Part shown: in pieces, positions 1 to 5,541 of the stretch | Numbering within the stretch: position 1 is the first letter of the stretch | Layout: every line of letters begins with the position of its first letter | The notes under the pieces: model-generated | The model's input: the letters and a program-made list of their open reading frames with translations, nothing else | Databases searched by the model: none | What the model was told of the DNA's origin: nothing | From: Alcaligenaceae bacterium | GTDB taxonomy: Bacteria; Pseudomonadota; Gammaproteobacteria; Burkholderiales; Burkholderiaceae_B | Reading direction: 5' to 3' | DNA: 7,530 nucleotides | Assembly (NCBI GenBank): GCA_029265335.1 | Contig: JAJUJN010000096.1 | Coordinates: 1 to 7,530 of the forward strand | Translations under genes and position numbers: made by a program

Positions 1-114
1 ATTGATGCCGGAGATTGATCGGCAGTGTTCCCCGCGTGTGCGGGGATGAACCGTTCAGCCAAACCGGGGCGGTCATTCTTGCGACGTGTTCCCCGCGTGT
101 GCGGGGATGAACCG
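1..114 (+). CRISPR. Type I-E CRISPR array, leader-distal end (partial)
   Basis: Two identical 29-base repeats lie at 25-53 and 86-114, separated by one complete 32-base spacer (54-85). Positions 1-24 are the end of another spacer cut by the window edge. Each repeat has the palindromic core CCCCGC-GTGT-GCGGGG and ends in GATGAACCG, which closely resembles the E. coli type I-E repeat. The 29/32 spacing also fits type I-E (Cascade/Cas3). Read in the E. coli orientation, the leader and the cas genes, if linked, lie to the left, so these are the oldest units. The last repeat is not degenerate, although terminal repeats often are. Transcripts of this strand would be processed by a Cas6e-type nuclease at the repeat hairpin. 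Spacer targets cannot be told from the window. The repeat call is certain; the strand is inferred from family similarity. Confidence 0.96.
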
Positions 115-139
115 CGACCTTCAGTCGCGCGTCAAGACT

Positions 140-871
140 TCAGATCCTTTCGCCTTTCCCCAGGTGCCGCCATTGCCCTTGTGGAAGGTCGCTCAGCTTC
201 AATCGTCCGATCCGTACCCGTTTCAAGCCCAGCACTTTGAGACCCACCAGTTCGCACATGCGGCGAATCTGGCGCTTGCGGCCTTCGCGCAGGATGAATT
301 GCAGCTGATCGGCGTTCTGCCAACGCACTTTGGCGGGTTTCAAAGCGCGTCCGTCCAGGCTGAGGCCGTGGTTGAGCAAGGCCAGGCCGCGCTCGTCGAG
401 TTCGCCAGACACCCGCACCAAATATTCCTTGTCTACCTTGCTGTCGGCGCCGATGAGTTGCCGGGCTACGCGGCCATCCTGCGTGAGTATCAAAAGGCCG
501 GTGGAGTCGATGTCGAGCCGGCCGGCGGGCGCCAGGCTGCGCAAGTCGCGCTCGCTGGGAACACGCCGGTTGCGATCGCCTTCCCAATGGTTGTTGGCAC
601 GAATGAGGCTGGCCGCGGGGCGGTAGTTACCTTCGGCCTGGCCGGAAACATAGCCCACCGGCTTGTGGAGCACGATGGTAAGACGCTGTTCCTGAGTCTG
701 CCGGGCCGCTGGCTTCAAGCTGATGTGCTGATGCGGCAGGGCCTTGGTGCCGAGTTCGGTCACCGGCTCGCCATCGAGCAGCACCCATCCCCTGGCGATG
801 TATTCGTCGGCCTCGCGGCGCGAGCAGATGCCGCGTTGGGCCATGAGTTTAGAGATGCGAACCGGTTCCAT
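140..871 (-). CDS. rluF: rRNA pseudouridine synthase, RsuA/RluB/E/F family (RluF-like)
   Basis: This is a 243-residue cytoplasmic enzyme that isomerises a uridine in ribosomal RNA to pseudouridine. An N-terminal S4 RNA-binding domain (about residues 3-60) carries ICSRREA at 15-21. The catalytic domain follows, with HKPVGYVSG (69-77), the signature [11 protein letters not shown] with catalytic Asp120, and [12 protein letters not shown] (196-207). The RRMCE ending and S4 motif look most like RluF, which modifies 23S rRNA in E. coli, but RluB/RluE/RsuA specificity cannot be excluded. E. coli RluF is longer (about 290 residues) because of a basic C-terminal tail that is absent here. The ATG at 871 was chosen because the S4 domain starts directly after it and a TACAAT -10 lies only 33 bases upstream. 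A TTG at 1000 would add 43 residues without family character. The gene is convergent with the CRISPR array and divergent from the pilus operon. Confidence 0.93.
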   Translation of the reverse strand: MEPVRISKLMAQRGICSRREADEYIARGWVLLDGEPVTELGTKALPHQHISLKPAARQTQEQRLTIVLHKPVGYVSGQAEGNYRPAASLIRANNHWEGDRNRRVPSERDLRSLAPAGRLDIDSTGLLILTQDGRVARQLIGADSKVDKEYLVRVSGELDERGLALLNHGLSLDGRALKPAKVRWQNADQLQFILREGRKRQIRRMCELVGLKVLGLKRVRIGRLKLSDLPQGQWRHLGKGERI

Positions 872-903
872 AGGGTAAGGGGCGGCTTGAGGCGTGGTCT
901 GAG

Positions 904-936
904 ATTGTAGCGGCGCCAGCCGAACAGACCTGTCAA
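904..936 (-). promoter_or_regulatory. Possible promoter of the pseudouridine synthase gene
   Basis: Read on the minus strand, TACAAT (904-909) is a near-consensus -10, and a perfect TTGACA lies at 931-936. The gap of 21 bases between them is longer than the usual 16-18, so the two hexamers may not work together. If the -10 is used, transcription would begin near 897 and give a leader of about 26 bases before the ATG at 871. The TTGACA overlaps the left arm of the inverted repeat at 927-952, so a protein bound there could block it. This is an inference from hexamer matching only. Confidence 0.35.
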
Positions 937-952
937 GGTCTACCGACAGGTC
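927..952. repeat. Perfect 8-bp inverted repeat in the divergent intergenic region
   Basis: GACCTGTC (927-934) and GACAGGTC (945-952) are exact reverse complements separated by 10 bases. The centre contains AGGTC (936-940), which can also pair with GACCT (927-931), so there are two competing stems. No T-run follows on either strand, which argues against an intrinsic terminator. The position between two divergent genes, overlapping a TTGACA on the minus strand, suits an operator for a dimeric regulator. No regulator family can be named from the bases. Confidence 0.5.
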
Positions 953-1017
953 GCGCCCGCCAGGCAGTCCACAATAGTTTTTGCGCTCGGAAACCGACAA
1001 ACTGGTGGCATGGTTTC

Positions 1018-1022
1018 AGGAG
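1018..1022 (+). promoter_or_regulatory. Shine-Dalgarno site AGGAG for the 1030 start
   Basis: AGGAG lies 7 bases before the ATG at 1030, an ideal position. It is the main support for starting the pilin gene at 1030 despite the very long leader this implies. Confidence 0.6.
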
Positions 1023-1029
1023 TCGCAAA

Positions 1030-1461
1030 ATGTCTCAACAATACCGTCCCCGCCATCGCGGGGCATATCTCGTGCGTCTCAGGCACGGCCGACCCTGCTG
1101 GTCGCGTCGTGAGGTTGCTGCACCCTTGTGTGAGGTGGATCCGGGCGTGAGCGAGCCCGGCTCAGCTGGTGCTCCCCTGCCAGAGTCGGTACTTGCCCGG
1201 TCGCGTCGGCGCAGGCAACGCGGCCAGGGAATGACTGAATACATCATTATCGTCGCTCTCATCGCCGTCGCAGCCATTGCGGTCTATCAGCTGTTTGGGC
1301 AAGTGGTGCGTTCCCAAACCGCGGCCATGGCGCGAGAGCTGGCCGGAGAAGATGGCAGCAGCGAATCCCAGGCAGCACAGCAAGCAGCATCGCGAGCCAG
1401 CGCCCAAACCGAGGTTCGTACTTTGCGCAGTTTCACTGGCAACGCGGGCGGCGGGCAGTGA
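1030..1461 (+). CDS. Flp-family type IVb prepilin with a long N-terminal extension
   Basis: This is the probable major subunit of the Tad pilus. The processing box is RG|QGMTEY at residues 64-71 and fits the Flp consensus GXXXXEY, with cleavage after Gly65 and Glu70 at +5 followed by Tyr. A hydrophobic helix follows (IIIVALIAVAAIAVYQLFG, 72-90), then a polar Ala/Gln-rich tail to residue 143. The mature pilin would be 78 residues, normal for Flp. The leader is the oddity: from the ATG at 1030, which has AGGAG 7 bases upstream, it is 65 residues, Arg-rich and not hydrophobic, whereas Flp leaders are usually about 10-30. An in-frame GTG at 1147, with GAGG at 1132-1135, would give a 26-residue leader ending in RRRRQRG, which looks more typical. 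The family call is firm; the start is unresolved. The stop overlaps the next start as GTGA. Confidence 0.88.
   Translation: MSQQYRPRHRGAYLVRLRHGRPCWSRREVAAPLCEVDPGVSEPGSAGAPLPESVLARSRRRRQRGQGMTEYIIIVALIAVAAIAVYQLFGQVVRSQTAAMARELAGEDGSSESQAAQQAASRASAQTEVRTLRSFTGNAGGGQ
1141..1160 (+). repeat. Short inverted repeat around the alternative GTG start
   Basis: CCGGGC (1141-1146) and GCCCGG (1155-1160) are perfect complements around the loop GTGAGCGA. The loop begins with the in-frame GTG at 1147, the alternative pilin start. Two smaller stems lie upstream: CCCCGC/GCGGGG at 1048-1063 and CGACC/GGTCG at 1090-1104. In G+C-rich DNA such stems can be chance, but they would be meaningful if this stretch is an untranslated leader. 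Confidence 0.35.
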
Positions 1462-2864
1462 GCAGCCGGCGCCGCCTCACTTCTTTCCGTCGGCCTCTGG
1501 GCCAGGCCCTGGTGCTTGCGCTTTTCCTGGCGCTGCTGGGCGCCTTGGCCTGGGTGCAGCTCTATCAGCGCGGGCAGCTGCTCCACGAAAAAAACCGGCT
1601 TACCCATGCGATTGATGCCGCCGTGTATTCGGGGGCTTTGGTGCAGGCGCGTTCCTTGAATTTCCTGGCGCTCGCCAATCGGGCGCAGGTGGCGCACCAG
1701 GTGGCGTTGGCTCATCTGGTCACGCTCGATACCTGGGCATTGTTCGCGCAACATGAAGCGCAACAAGCAGGGCGGGGCAATCCGCCTCACTATCTCATTG
1801 GCATGTTGTTCGGTGCTTCTCACGGTCGGGCTTATGCAGCGGCGTCTGGCGCCCAGGATATGCCCCGTTTGCGCCGGCAGTTGGCAAACGCCCTGGTCAG
1901 CCATGAAGCCACCGTACATGATGTGCTGGCGAGTGCGCAGCGAGCGGTACTGCAGGTCCTGCCGGCCGCTCGCGAGGCAGCCATGCAAACTACGCTGGCA
2001 GCGAATTTCGATGGTCCCGATGTCACTCCTGAGGTATTACTCGATGCCAGCGCCTTGCACGACGACCTCCCGGGAGCGTTGCAATTGGTGTCGGGCCGAA
2101 ATGCTCACGATCTGCGCAACCTCGCCCTGCAGGCAGTGGCGCAGTATGGATACCTGGGCGAGCGGAACTTCGACGCGCGCAATGCTTGGATGGTGAGCTC
2201 TCGCTGCCCCGGGTTGCGCCATCAGCTCCGACGGCGCGGAGACACCGCGCTCGATGCGAACGATATGTGGTGGTCGCACGATACTCAGTCGTACCACGCA
2301 TTGCGTTCCAATCGGTGGATTGGTTGCTATTTTCGCGAATACCCCATGGGGTGGGGCGAAGCCGTCGCGGGTTCCAGCTTCGATTCGCCCTTGCCTCATG
2401 TCGATAACCCTCCGGAGAACTTCGCAAACGAACCCTTCTGGCGTTGGGCGCAGCGCCAGCGTGAATTGAATATTTTTCACGGCCGCGGCAATCCACTGGG
2501 CAATTCTTGGGCAGTGGCAGCTCAATCTCACCATGCTTCCCGCGGTCTGGGCGCATGGGTCGATTTTCGGGCAGATATCAGCAAACGCTCTCTGCGCTTC
2601 GCCTTCCGGGCTATGCGACCCCATCAGGCCTTGCGCCTGCATCAAGCCGCCAGCGCTGTCCGGTTTGGCGATGCGGGGCTGGCGCCAGTGGCGCAACTAC
2701 CCGGCGATGCGCTGGCCGCCGTGGCAGCTGCCGAGGTGTATTTCCAGGCGGCCGAGGGTGTGGTCGAGGCGCCAAGCCTCTACAGCCCCGGCTGGCACGC
2801 TCGCCTGGCGCCGGCTTCAGACGCTGAGTTGCGCGAAGCGCGTCGGCGCCAGGGAGTCTTGTAA
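1458..2864 (+). CDS. TadG-like pilus assembly protein
   Basis: This 468-residue protein starts at the GTG overlapping the pilin stop (GTGA), so the two are probably translationally coupled. A basic N-terminus (RRR, 4-6) precedes LGQALVLALFLALLGALAWV (14-33), a single membrane segment with a prepilin-like G|Q box at Gly15. Leu20 replaces the usual Glu at +5. The rest should be periplasmic. The region after the membrane helix (IDAAVYSGALVQARSLNFLALANRAQ) and the C-terminal AEVYF (425-429) and SLYSPGWHARL (440-450) resemble TadG-like proteins of other tad loci. The only two cysteines, Cys250 and Cys290, lie in this exported part and could form a disulphide. TadG is thought to act as a minor component or anchor in Tad pilus biogenesis. 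The family call comes from remembered motifs and gene context, so it is good but not certain. Confidence 0.8.
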   Translation: MSSRRRLTSFRRPLGQALVLALFLALLGALAWVQLYQRGQLLHEKNRLTHAIDAAVYSGALVQARSLNFLALANRAQVAHQVALAHLVTLDTWALFAQHEAQQAGRGNPPHYLIGMLFGASHGRAYAAASGAQDMPRLRRQLANALVSHEATVHDVLASAQRAVLQVLPAAREAAMQTTLAANFDGPDVTPEVLLDASALHDDLPGALQLVSGRNAHDLRNLALQAVAQYGYLGERNFDARNAWMVSSRCPGLRHQLRRRGDTALDANDMWWSHDTQSYHALRSNRWIGCYFREYPMGWGEAVAGSSFDSPLPHVDNPPENFANEPFWRWAQRQRELNIFHGRGNPLGNSWAVAAQSHHASRGLGAWVDFRADISKRSLRFAFRAMRPHQALRLHQAASAVRFGDAGLAPVAQLPGDALAAVAAAEVYFQAAEGVVEAPSLYSPGWHARLAPASDAELREARRRQGVL

Positions 2865-3574
2865 TGCGCGCCTTGGGCCATATCGAGGGGCAGGCATTGG
2901 TCGAGGGCGTGGTGGGCCTGAGCTTGCTGGTTGTGCTCTTCTGGGCAGTGCCCTGGGTAGGCCGCTACCTCGATCTCGCCGATGTGCTGCAGCATGCCAG
3001 CCGGTTGGCTGCTTTCAATGAGGCAGTTGCCGATTCACAGCCCGGGTCCCTGGCGCTGTCCGTGCCCGAATTGTGGCTGCCACCAGACGGAGCTCGCTGG
3101 CGCACACCAGACGGGCGAGCGGTCGCCAACAGCGCACGCAGCAGCCTGAAGCGTGAAACCATCCCTTTGGCTGCCTCGGCTCAGCCGGGCCAGGGCGGCG
3201 CTGCCATGGCCGAGTTGCGCGAGGGCTGGAGCCTGGCAGATCAAGGCATGCCGCGTTGGCGAGCGAGCGCGAGGCTTGTTTGGCTGGCGCCGGGCAGCGC
3301 TGGCTCTGCACGGTTGGAGCTTTCACGCCAAACCACCGTGGCCAGGGGGGCAGGTTTCAGCACCACCGACGAAGAATCTTCTGAACGATTGTTGCGCGGG
3401 GGCCTCGCTTATGCGCGCGCTGCCGACCTCAGCCACGACGTGGGCAAACGAATTGCCGATCGCGCGAGGCCCCTCGACGCCGCCTGGGGACGGCCATCGC
3501 CCCATTGGGACTGGTTGCGGCCATGGCAGCAGCTTAGAACCAGCTCGTCCGGCTTGGTTGCCGACGCTGACTGA
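2864..3574 (+). CDS. TadE-like pseudopilin
   Basis: A protein of 236 residues whose ATG overlaps the previous stop by one base (TAATG). The N-terminus IEGQALVEGVVGLSLLVVLFW (7-27) is the TadE form of the prepilin signal: G9|QALVE with Glu14 at +5, then a hydrophobic helix. In Aggregatibacter, TadE and TadF are processed by the dedicated peptidase TadV and are needed for pilus assembly, and the same role is inferred here. After the helix comes an amphipathic stretch (RYLDLADVLQHASRLAAFN) that is typical of the family, then a soluble region with no cysteine. The protein is longer than many TadE proteins. Its TGA stop forms part of the strong ribosome binding site of the next gene, 11 bases downstream. 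Confidence 0.82.
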   Translation: MRALGHIEGQALVEGVVGLSLLVVLFWAVPWVGRYLDLADVLQHASRLAAFNEAVADSQPGSLALSVPELWLPPDGARWRTPDGRAVANSARSSLKRETIPLAASAQPGQGGAAMAELREGWSLADQGMPRWRASARLVWLAPGSAGSARLELSRQTTVARGAGFSTTDEESSERLLRGGLAYARAADLSHDVGKRIADRARPLDAAWGRPSPHWDWLRPWQQLRTSSSGLVADAD

Positions 3575-3579
3575 GGAGG
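3574..3579 (+). promoter_or_regulatory. Strong Shine-Dalgarno AGGAGG
   Basis: A full AGGAGG lies 6 bases before the ATG at 3586 and overlaps the last base of the preceding stop codon. It is the best ribosome binding site in the operon and fixes the start of the unrecognised protein that follows, in preference to the ATG four codons later at 3598. Confidence 0.75.
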
Positions 3580-3585
3580 GGGTCG

Positions 3586-4353
3586 ATGATTTACCGGATG
3601 GGTCGATTGGCGCGCGCGATTATTCCAAGGCCGCCAATAACCGGCACAAGCCTGAATTGGTGCCGGTGGGGACTACTTGGGCTACTGGCAGTGCCGCTGA
3701 AGCTCGGCGCCTTGCCACTGGAAGAGGGCGGCGCCCACCTGGCGCTGCCGCCAGAGGCGCAGATACAACGCTGGCAGATCATCCAGGCCAGCGATGGGCC
3801 ACAGCTCGAGGTGTATCGCGTGTGGTGGCCACAACCCGCACCGCTGTCGTCAGCGTGGTGGGAAGGCCGACTGCCCGAAGGCTGGCACGCCCTGCCTTTG
3901 AGTGCGCAGCGTGCTTGGCTAGGGCGGCCGGAAGGCGACCATGAGCAGGGTTGGCTGGCGCAATGGCAACCGGCTAATGAGGGCGTGGAACTCTGGCTCT
4001 CGCGGTTGTTGAAGGCCTCCCAGCCACACCACTCTCACTCGCCCCGTTCCAGCACTCGGTTGCCGCCAGCTCTAGAGGTGTTGAGCGATTGGCAAGTGGT
4101 TGCGCAAGGAAGCGTCAGCCGCCATCGCCTGCTCAAAAATTCCCGCTGGACTCCCCAAGAGCTCATGGCGTACTTGCACAGAACGTGGGCGCAAGCAGGC
4201 TGGCGTCCGCAAGCGCCTGCATTTTCCACTGCGCTCACTGTGTGGGAGCGTGGAAGCCGTCGGCGCCATCTGGTGGTTGTGTCTCTGGCAAATGGCGCGG
4301 CTGCGTTGATCTCCGACCATGGCCCGACGATCGTGGGGGCCAAAAATGACTGA
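3586..4353 (+). CDS. Unrecognised exported protein of the tad operon
   Basis: I do not recognise this 255-residue protein. The start is fixed by AGGAGG 6 bases upstream. A basic N-terminal region is followed by a hydrophobic stretch at about 28-43 (WGLLGLLAVPLKLGAL), which could be a signal peptide or membrane anchor, so the rest is probably periplasmic. It is rich in Trp. Two halves, about 57-143 and about 165-245, look similar in layout: each has a WQ strand start, a helix ending in GW, a Trp strand and a hydrophobic strand (GVELWLSRL and HLVVVSLANGAAALI). This suggests a duplicated small alpha/beta domain, but it is only a by-eye reading. The position among minor pilins and before cpaB suggests a role in pilus assembly or secretin function, possibly in place of RcpB, which is not found in the window. 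The end overlaps the next gene by 8 bases. Confidence 0.8.
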   Translation: MIYRMGRLARAIIPRPPITGTSLNWCRWGLLGLLAVPLKLGALPLEEGGAHLALPPEAQIQRWQIIQASDGPQLEVYRVWWPQPAPLSSAWWEGRLPEGWHALPLSAQRAWLGRPEGDHEQGWLAQWQPANEGVELWLSRLLKASQPHHSHSPRSSTRLPPALEVLSDWQVVAQGSVSRHRLLKNSRWTPQELMAYLHRTWAQAGWRPQAPAFSTALTVWERGSRRRHLVVVSLANGAAALISDHGPTIVGAKND

Positions 4354-4531
4354 TCATTTCTCGCGGCAACGGGGGCAGGTGTTAATGGCCTGGCTACTGC
4401 TGTCGGTGCTGCTGGTCTCGATTCTCTTCGGTGGGGGCTGGCTCGAAGCCAAGGGGGGCGCCTTGGGCGATTTCTGGCAGACGTTCAGCGCGGGTTTCCA
4501 GCGGTTTTCTTCCGTGGTGGCCCTACCGTGA
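4346..4531 (+). CDS. Small pseudopilin-like membrane protein
   Basis: A 61-residue protein that begins at the ATG overlapping the previous stop by 8 bases, with GGGGG at 4335-4339 as a ribosome binding site. An ATG at 4319 in the same frame lacks such a site and lies further inside the upstream gene. RQRG|QVLMAW (7-16) copies the pilin processing box of the first gene in this operon (RQRG|QGMTEY), and a hydrophobic helix follows (14-29). Ala15 sits where Glu is expected at +5. The remaining 30 or so residues are amphipathic (WLEAKGGALGDFWQTFSAGF). It may be a minor pilin, a pseudopilin like TadF, or a membrane peptide that is not processed. The stop overlaps the cpaB start as GTGA. Coding is supported by tight coupling on both sides; the function is inferred. 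Confidence 0.75.
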   Translation: MTDHFSRQRGQVLMAWLLLSVLLVSILFGGGWLEAKGGALGDFWQTFSAGFQRFSSVVALP

Positions 4532-5541
4532 GTGTGACGAGAGCCTTGTTGCTGCGAGCGCGTGATCCACGCGCGCTGGTGATCGCCATCGCCCTGATTG
4601 CCGGCTTGCTGGCAGCCATAGGCGCGCGTCAGCACCTGGCTACGGTGACCCGGTCACTTGAGGAGCAGGCGCGCACTCCTACCCGTACTGCTGTGGTTGC
4701 TGCGCGCGACTTGCCCGCCGGCACCCGAATCACTGTCGATCACCTTGCAGCACGCGAGGTGCCCGAGCCCTGGCTATCAGCCGAGGCATTGTTGCCCGGC
4801 GATCTTCCAGCCATCGAGTACTCGGTCTTGCAACATCCCGTGCGGGCAGGCGAACCCCTGCTATGGGTACATGTGGCCGCTCCCCCGGAGCGTTTTTCGG
4901 CCCAACTGAGCGCAGGGCGTCGAGCGGTCACCATTCCGGTGGACGACATCAACTCGGTGTCCGGCATGATGCAGCCGGGCGACCATATCGATCTTTACGT
5001 TACCTTCGATGTGCGAGGGGAGCGGGTTACAGCGCCGCTGTTGCAACGCATGAAGGTTCTGGCCACGGGTCAAAATACCGATGACGACGCCTATGCAATG
5101 GGCGCGCCTGGTCGCTTCGCCACAGTCACCCTTAACGCCAGTCCCGAAGAGGCGGTCAAGCTGATCGCGGCTCGTCAACAAGGTACTGTCTCCGCCATGC
5201 TGCGGCATGATACCGATCATCTGCCGGCAGAAAACGTGGCCCATGGTGATCTTGCTCGTTTGCTCGGCCTGCACGAAGAGCCTCAGGAGCCGGAGCGCCG
5301 GCGTATCCCGGTTCTGTTCGGTGATCGCAACCCCACCACTATCCCGAAGCTGGGCGAGTTCGAGCTCGAAGCCTGGTCGGCACAATCGTCAGGCCAACCT
5401 CCGGGCTCACCCATTCTCCGTCAGCCCAGTGGGTGGCCCAGCATGCCGCCGCCGGCGGATGGTCTCGGCACAGCAGCGACTTGGCCCCTCGCTTCAGGTG
5501 TGCCGTCTGGCCCCATCGAAGCTCCAATGGGGGCGGAATGA
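4528..5541 (+). CDS. cpaB: CpaB/RcpC-type Flp pilus assembly protein
   Basis: A 337-residue inner-membrane-anchored periplasmic protein of Tad systems that works with the secretin. A single membrane helix lies at 16-33 (ALVIAIALIAGLLAAIGA). A SAF domain follows (about 53-120), beginning TAVVAARDLPAGTRIT and typical of CpaB. The RcpC domain begins near 133 with AVTIPVDDINSVSGMMQPGD, the best family signature, and runs to about 230. The tail from about 275 is Pro/Gly/Ser-rich and probably unstructured. The GTG at 4528 overlaps the previous stop (GTGA); a second GTG two codons later is also possible. The stop overlaps the secretin start as ATGA, so cpaB and cpaC are likely made in a coupled ratio. 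The family assignment is confident. Confidence 0.93.
   Translation: MSVTRALLLRARDPRALVIAIALIAGLLAAIGARQHLATVTRSLEEQARTPTRTAVVAARDLPAGTRITVDHLAAREVPEPWLSAEALLPGDLPAIEYSVLQHPVRAGEPLLWVHVAAPPERFSAQLSAGRRAVTIPVDDINSVSGMMQPGDHIDLYVTFDVRGERVTAPLLQRMKVLATGQNTDDDAYAMGAPGRFATVTLNASPEEAVKLIAARQQGTVSAMLRHDTDHLPAENVAHGDLARLLGLHEEPQEPERRRIPVLFGDRNPTTIPKLGEFELEAWSAQSSGQPPGSPILRQPSGWPSMPPPADGLGTAATWPLASGVPSGPIEAPMGAE

Larger units (their letters stand above)
872..1029. other. Divergent intergenic region, 158 bases
   Basis: This non-coding stretch separates the minus-strand pseudouridine synthase gene from the plus-strand pilus operon and should hold both promoters. It contains the inverted repeat at 927-952 and the minus-strand hexamers described separately. 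On the plus strand, CACAAT at 970-975 could be a weak -10 for the pilus operon, but no convincing -35 lies 16-18 bases upstream, so an activator or an alternative sigma factor may be needed. No tRNA, riboswitch or intrinsic terminator was recognised. Confidence 0.6.

Noticed and set aside
115..139. Terminator between the CRISPR array and the pseudouridine synthase gene
   Set aside because: Only a weak CGAC/GTCG stem is present, with no T-run on either strand.
86..910. Long open frame on the plus strand (274 codons) across the pseudouridine synthase gene
   Set aside because: It starts within the last CRISPR repeat and is antisense to a gene with clear S4 and GRLD motifs. Its translation shows no domain character; it is a by-product of high G+C content.
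872..1000. TTG at 1000 as the start of the pseudouridine synthase
   Set aside because: The extra 43 residues have no family character, and the likely -10 at 904-909 would then lie inside the coding region.
1004..1020. Possible sigma-54 promoter (TGGCAT-like) before the pilin gene
   Set aside because: The -24-like TGGCA is present, but no TTGC lies at the required distance, and the start would fall inside the ribosome binding site.
1611..1620. Ten-base match between the partial spacer (1-10) and the TadG-like gene, hinting at self-targeting
   Set aside because: The match stops after ten bases, and the first bases of that spacer lie outside the window. Ten bases is too short to claim a target.
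3153..3944. 263-codon plus-strand frame spanning the TadE-like gene and the next gene
   Set aside because: It has no ribosome binding site, and its Arg/Ala-rich composition is typical of shadow frames. The real frames around it have family motifs or a full AGGAGG.
5433..5537. Upstream ATG at 5433 for the secretin
   Set aside because: It would overlap cpaB by more than 100 bases and bury the signal peptide. The ATGA overlap at 5538 gives a normal coupled start.
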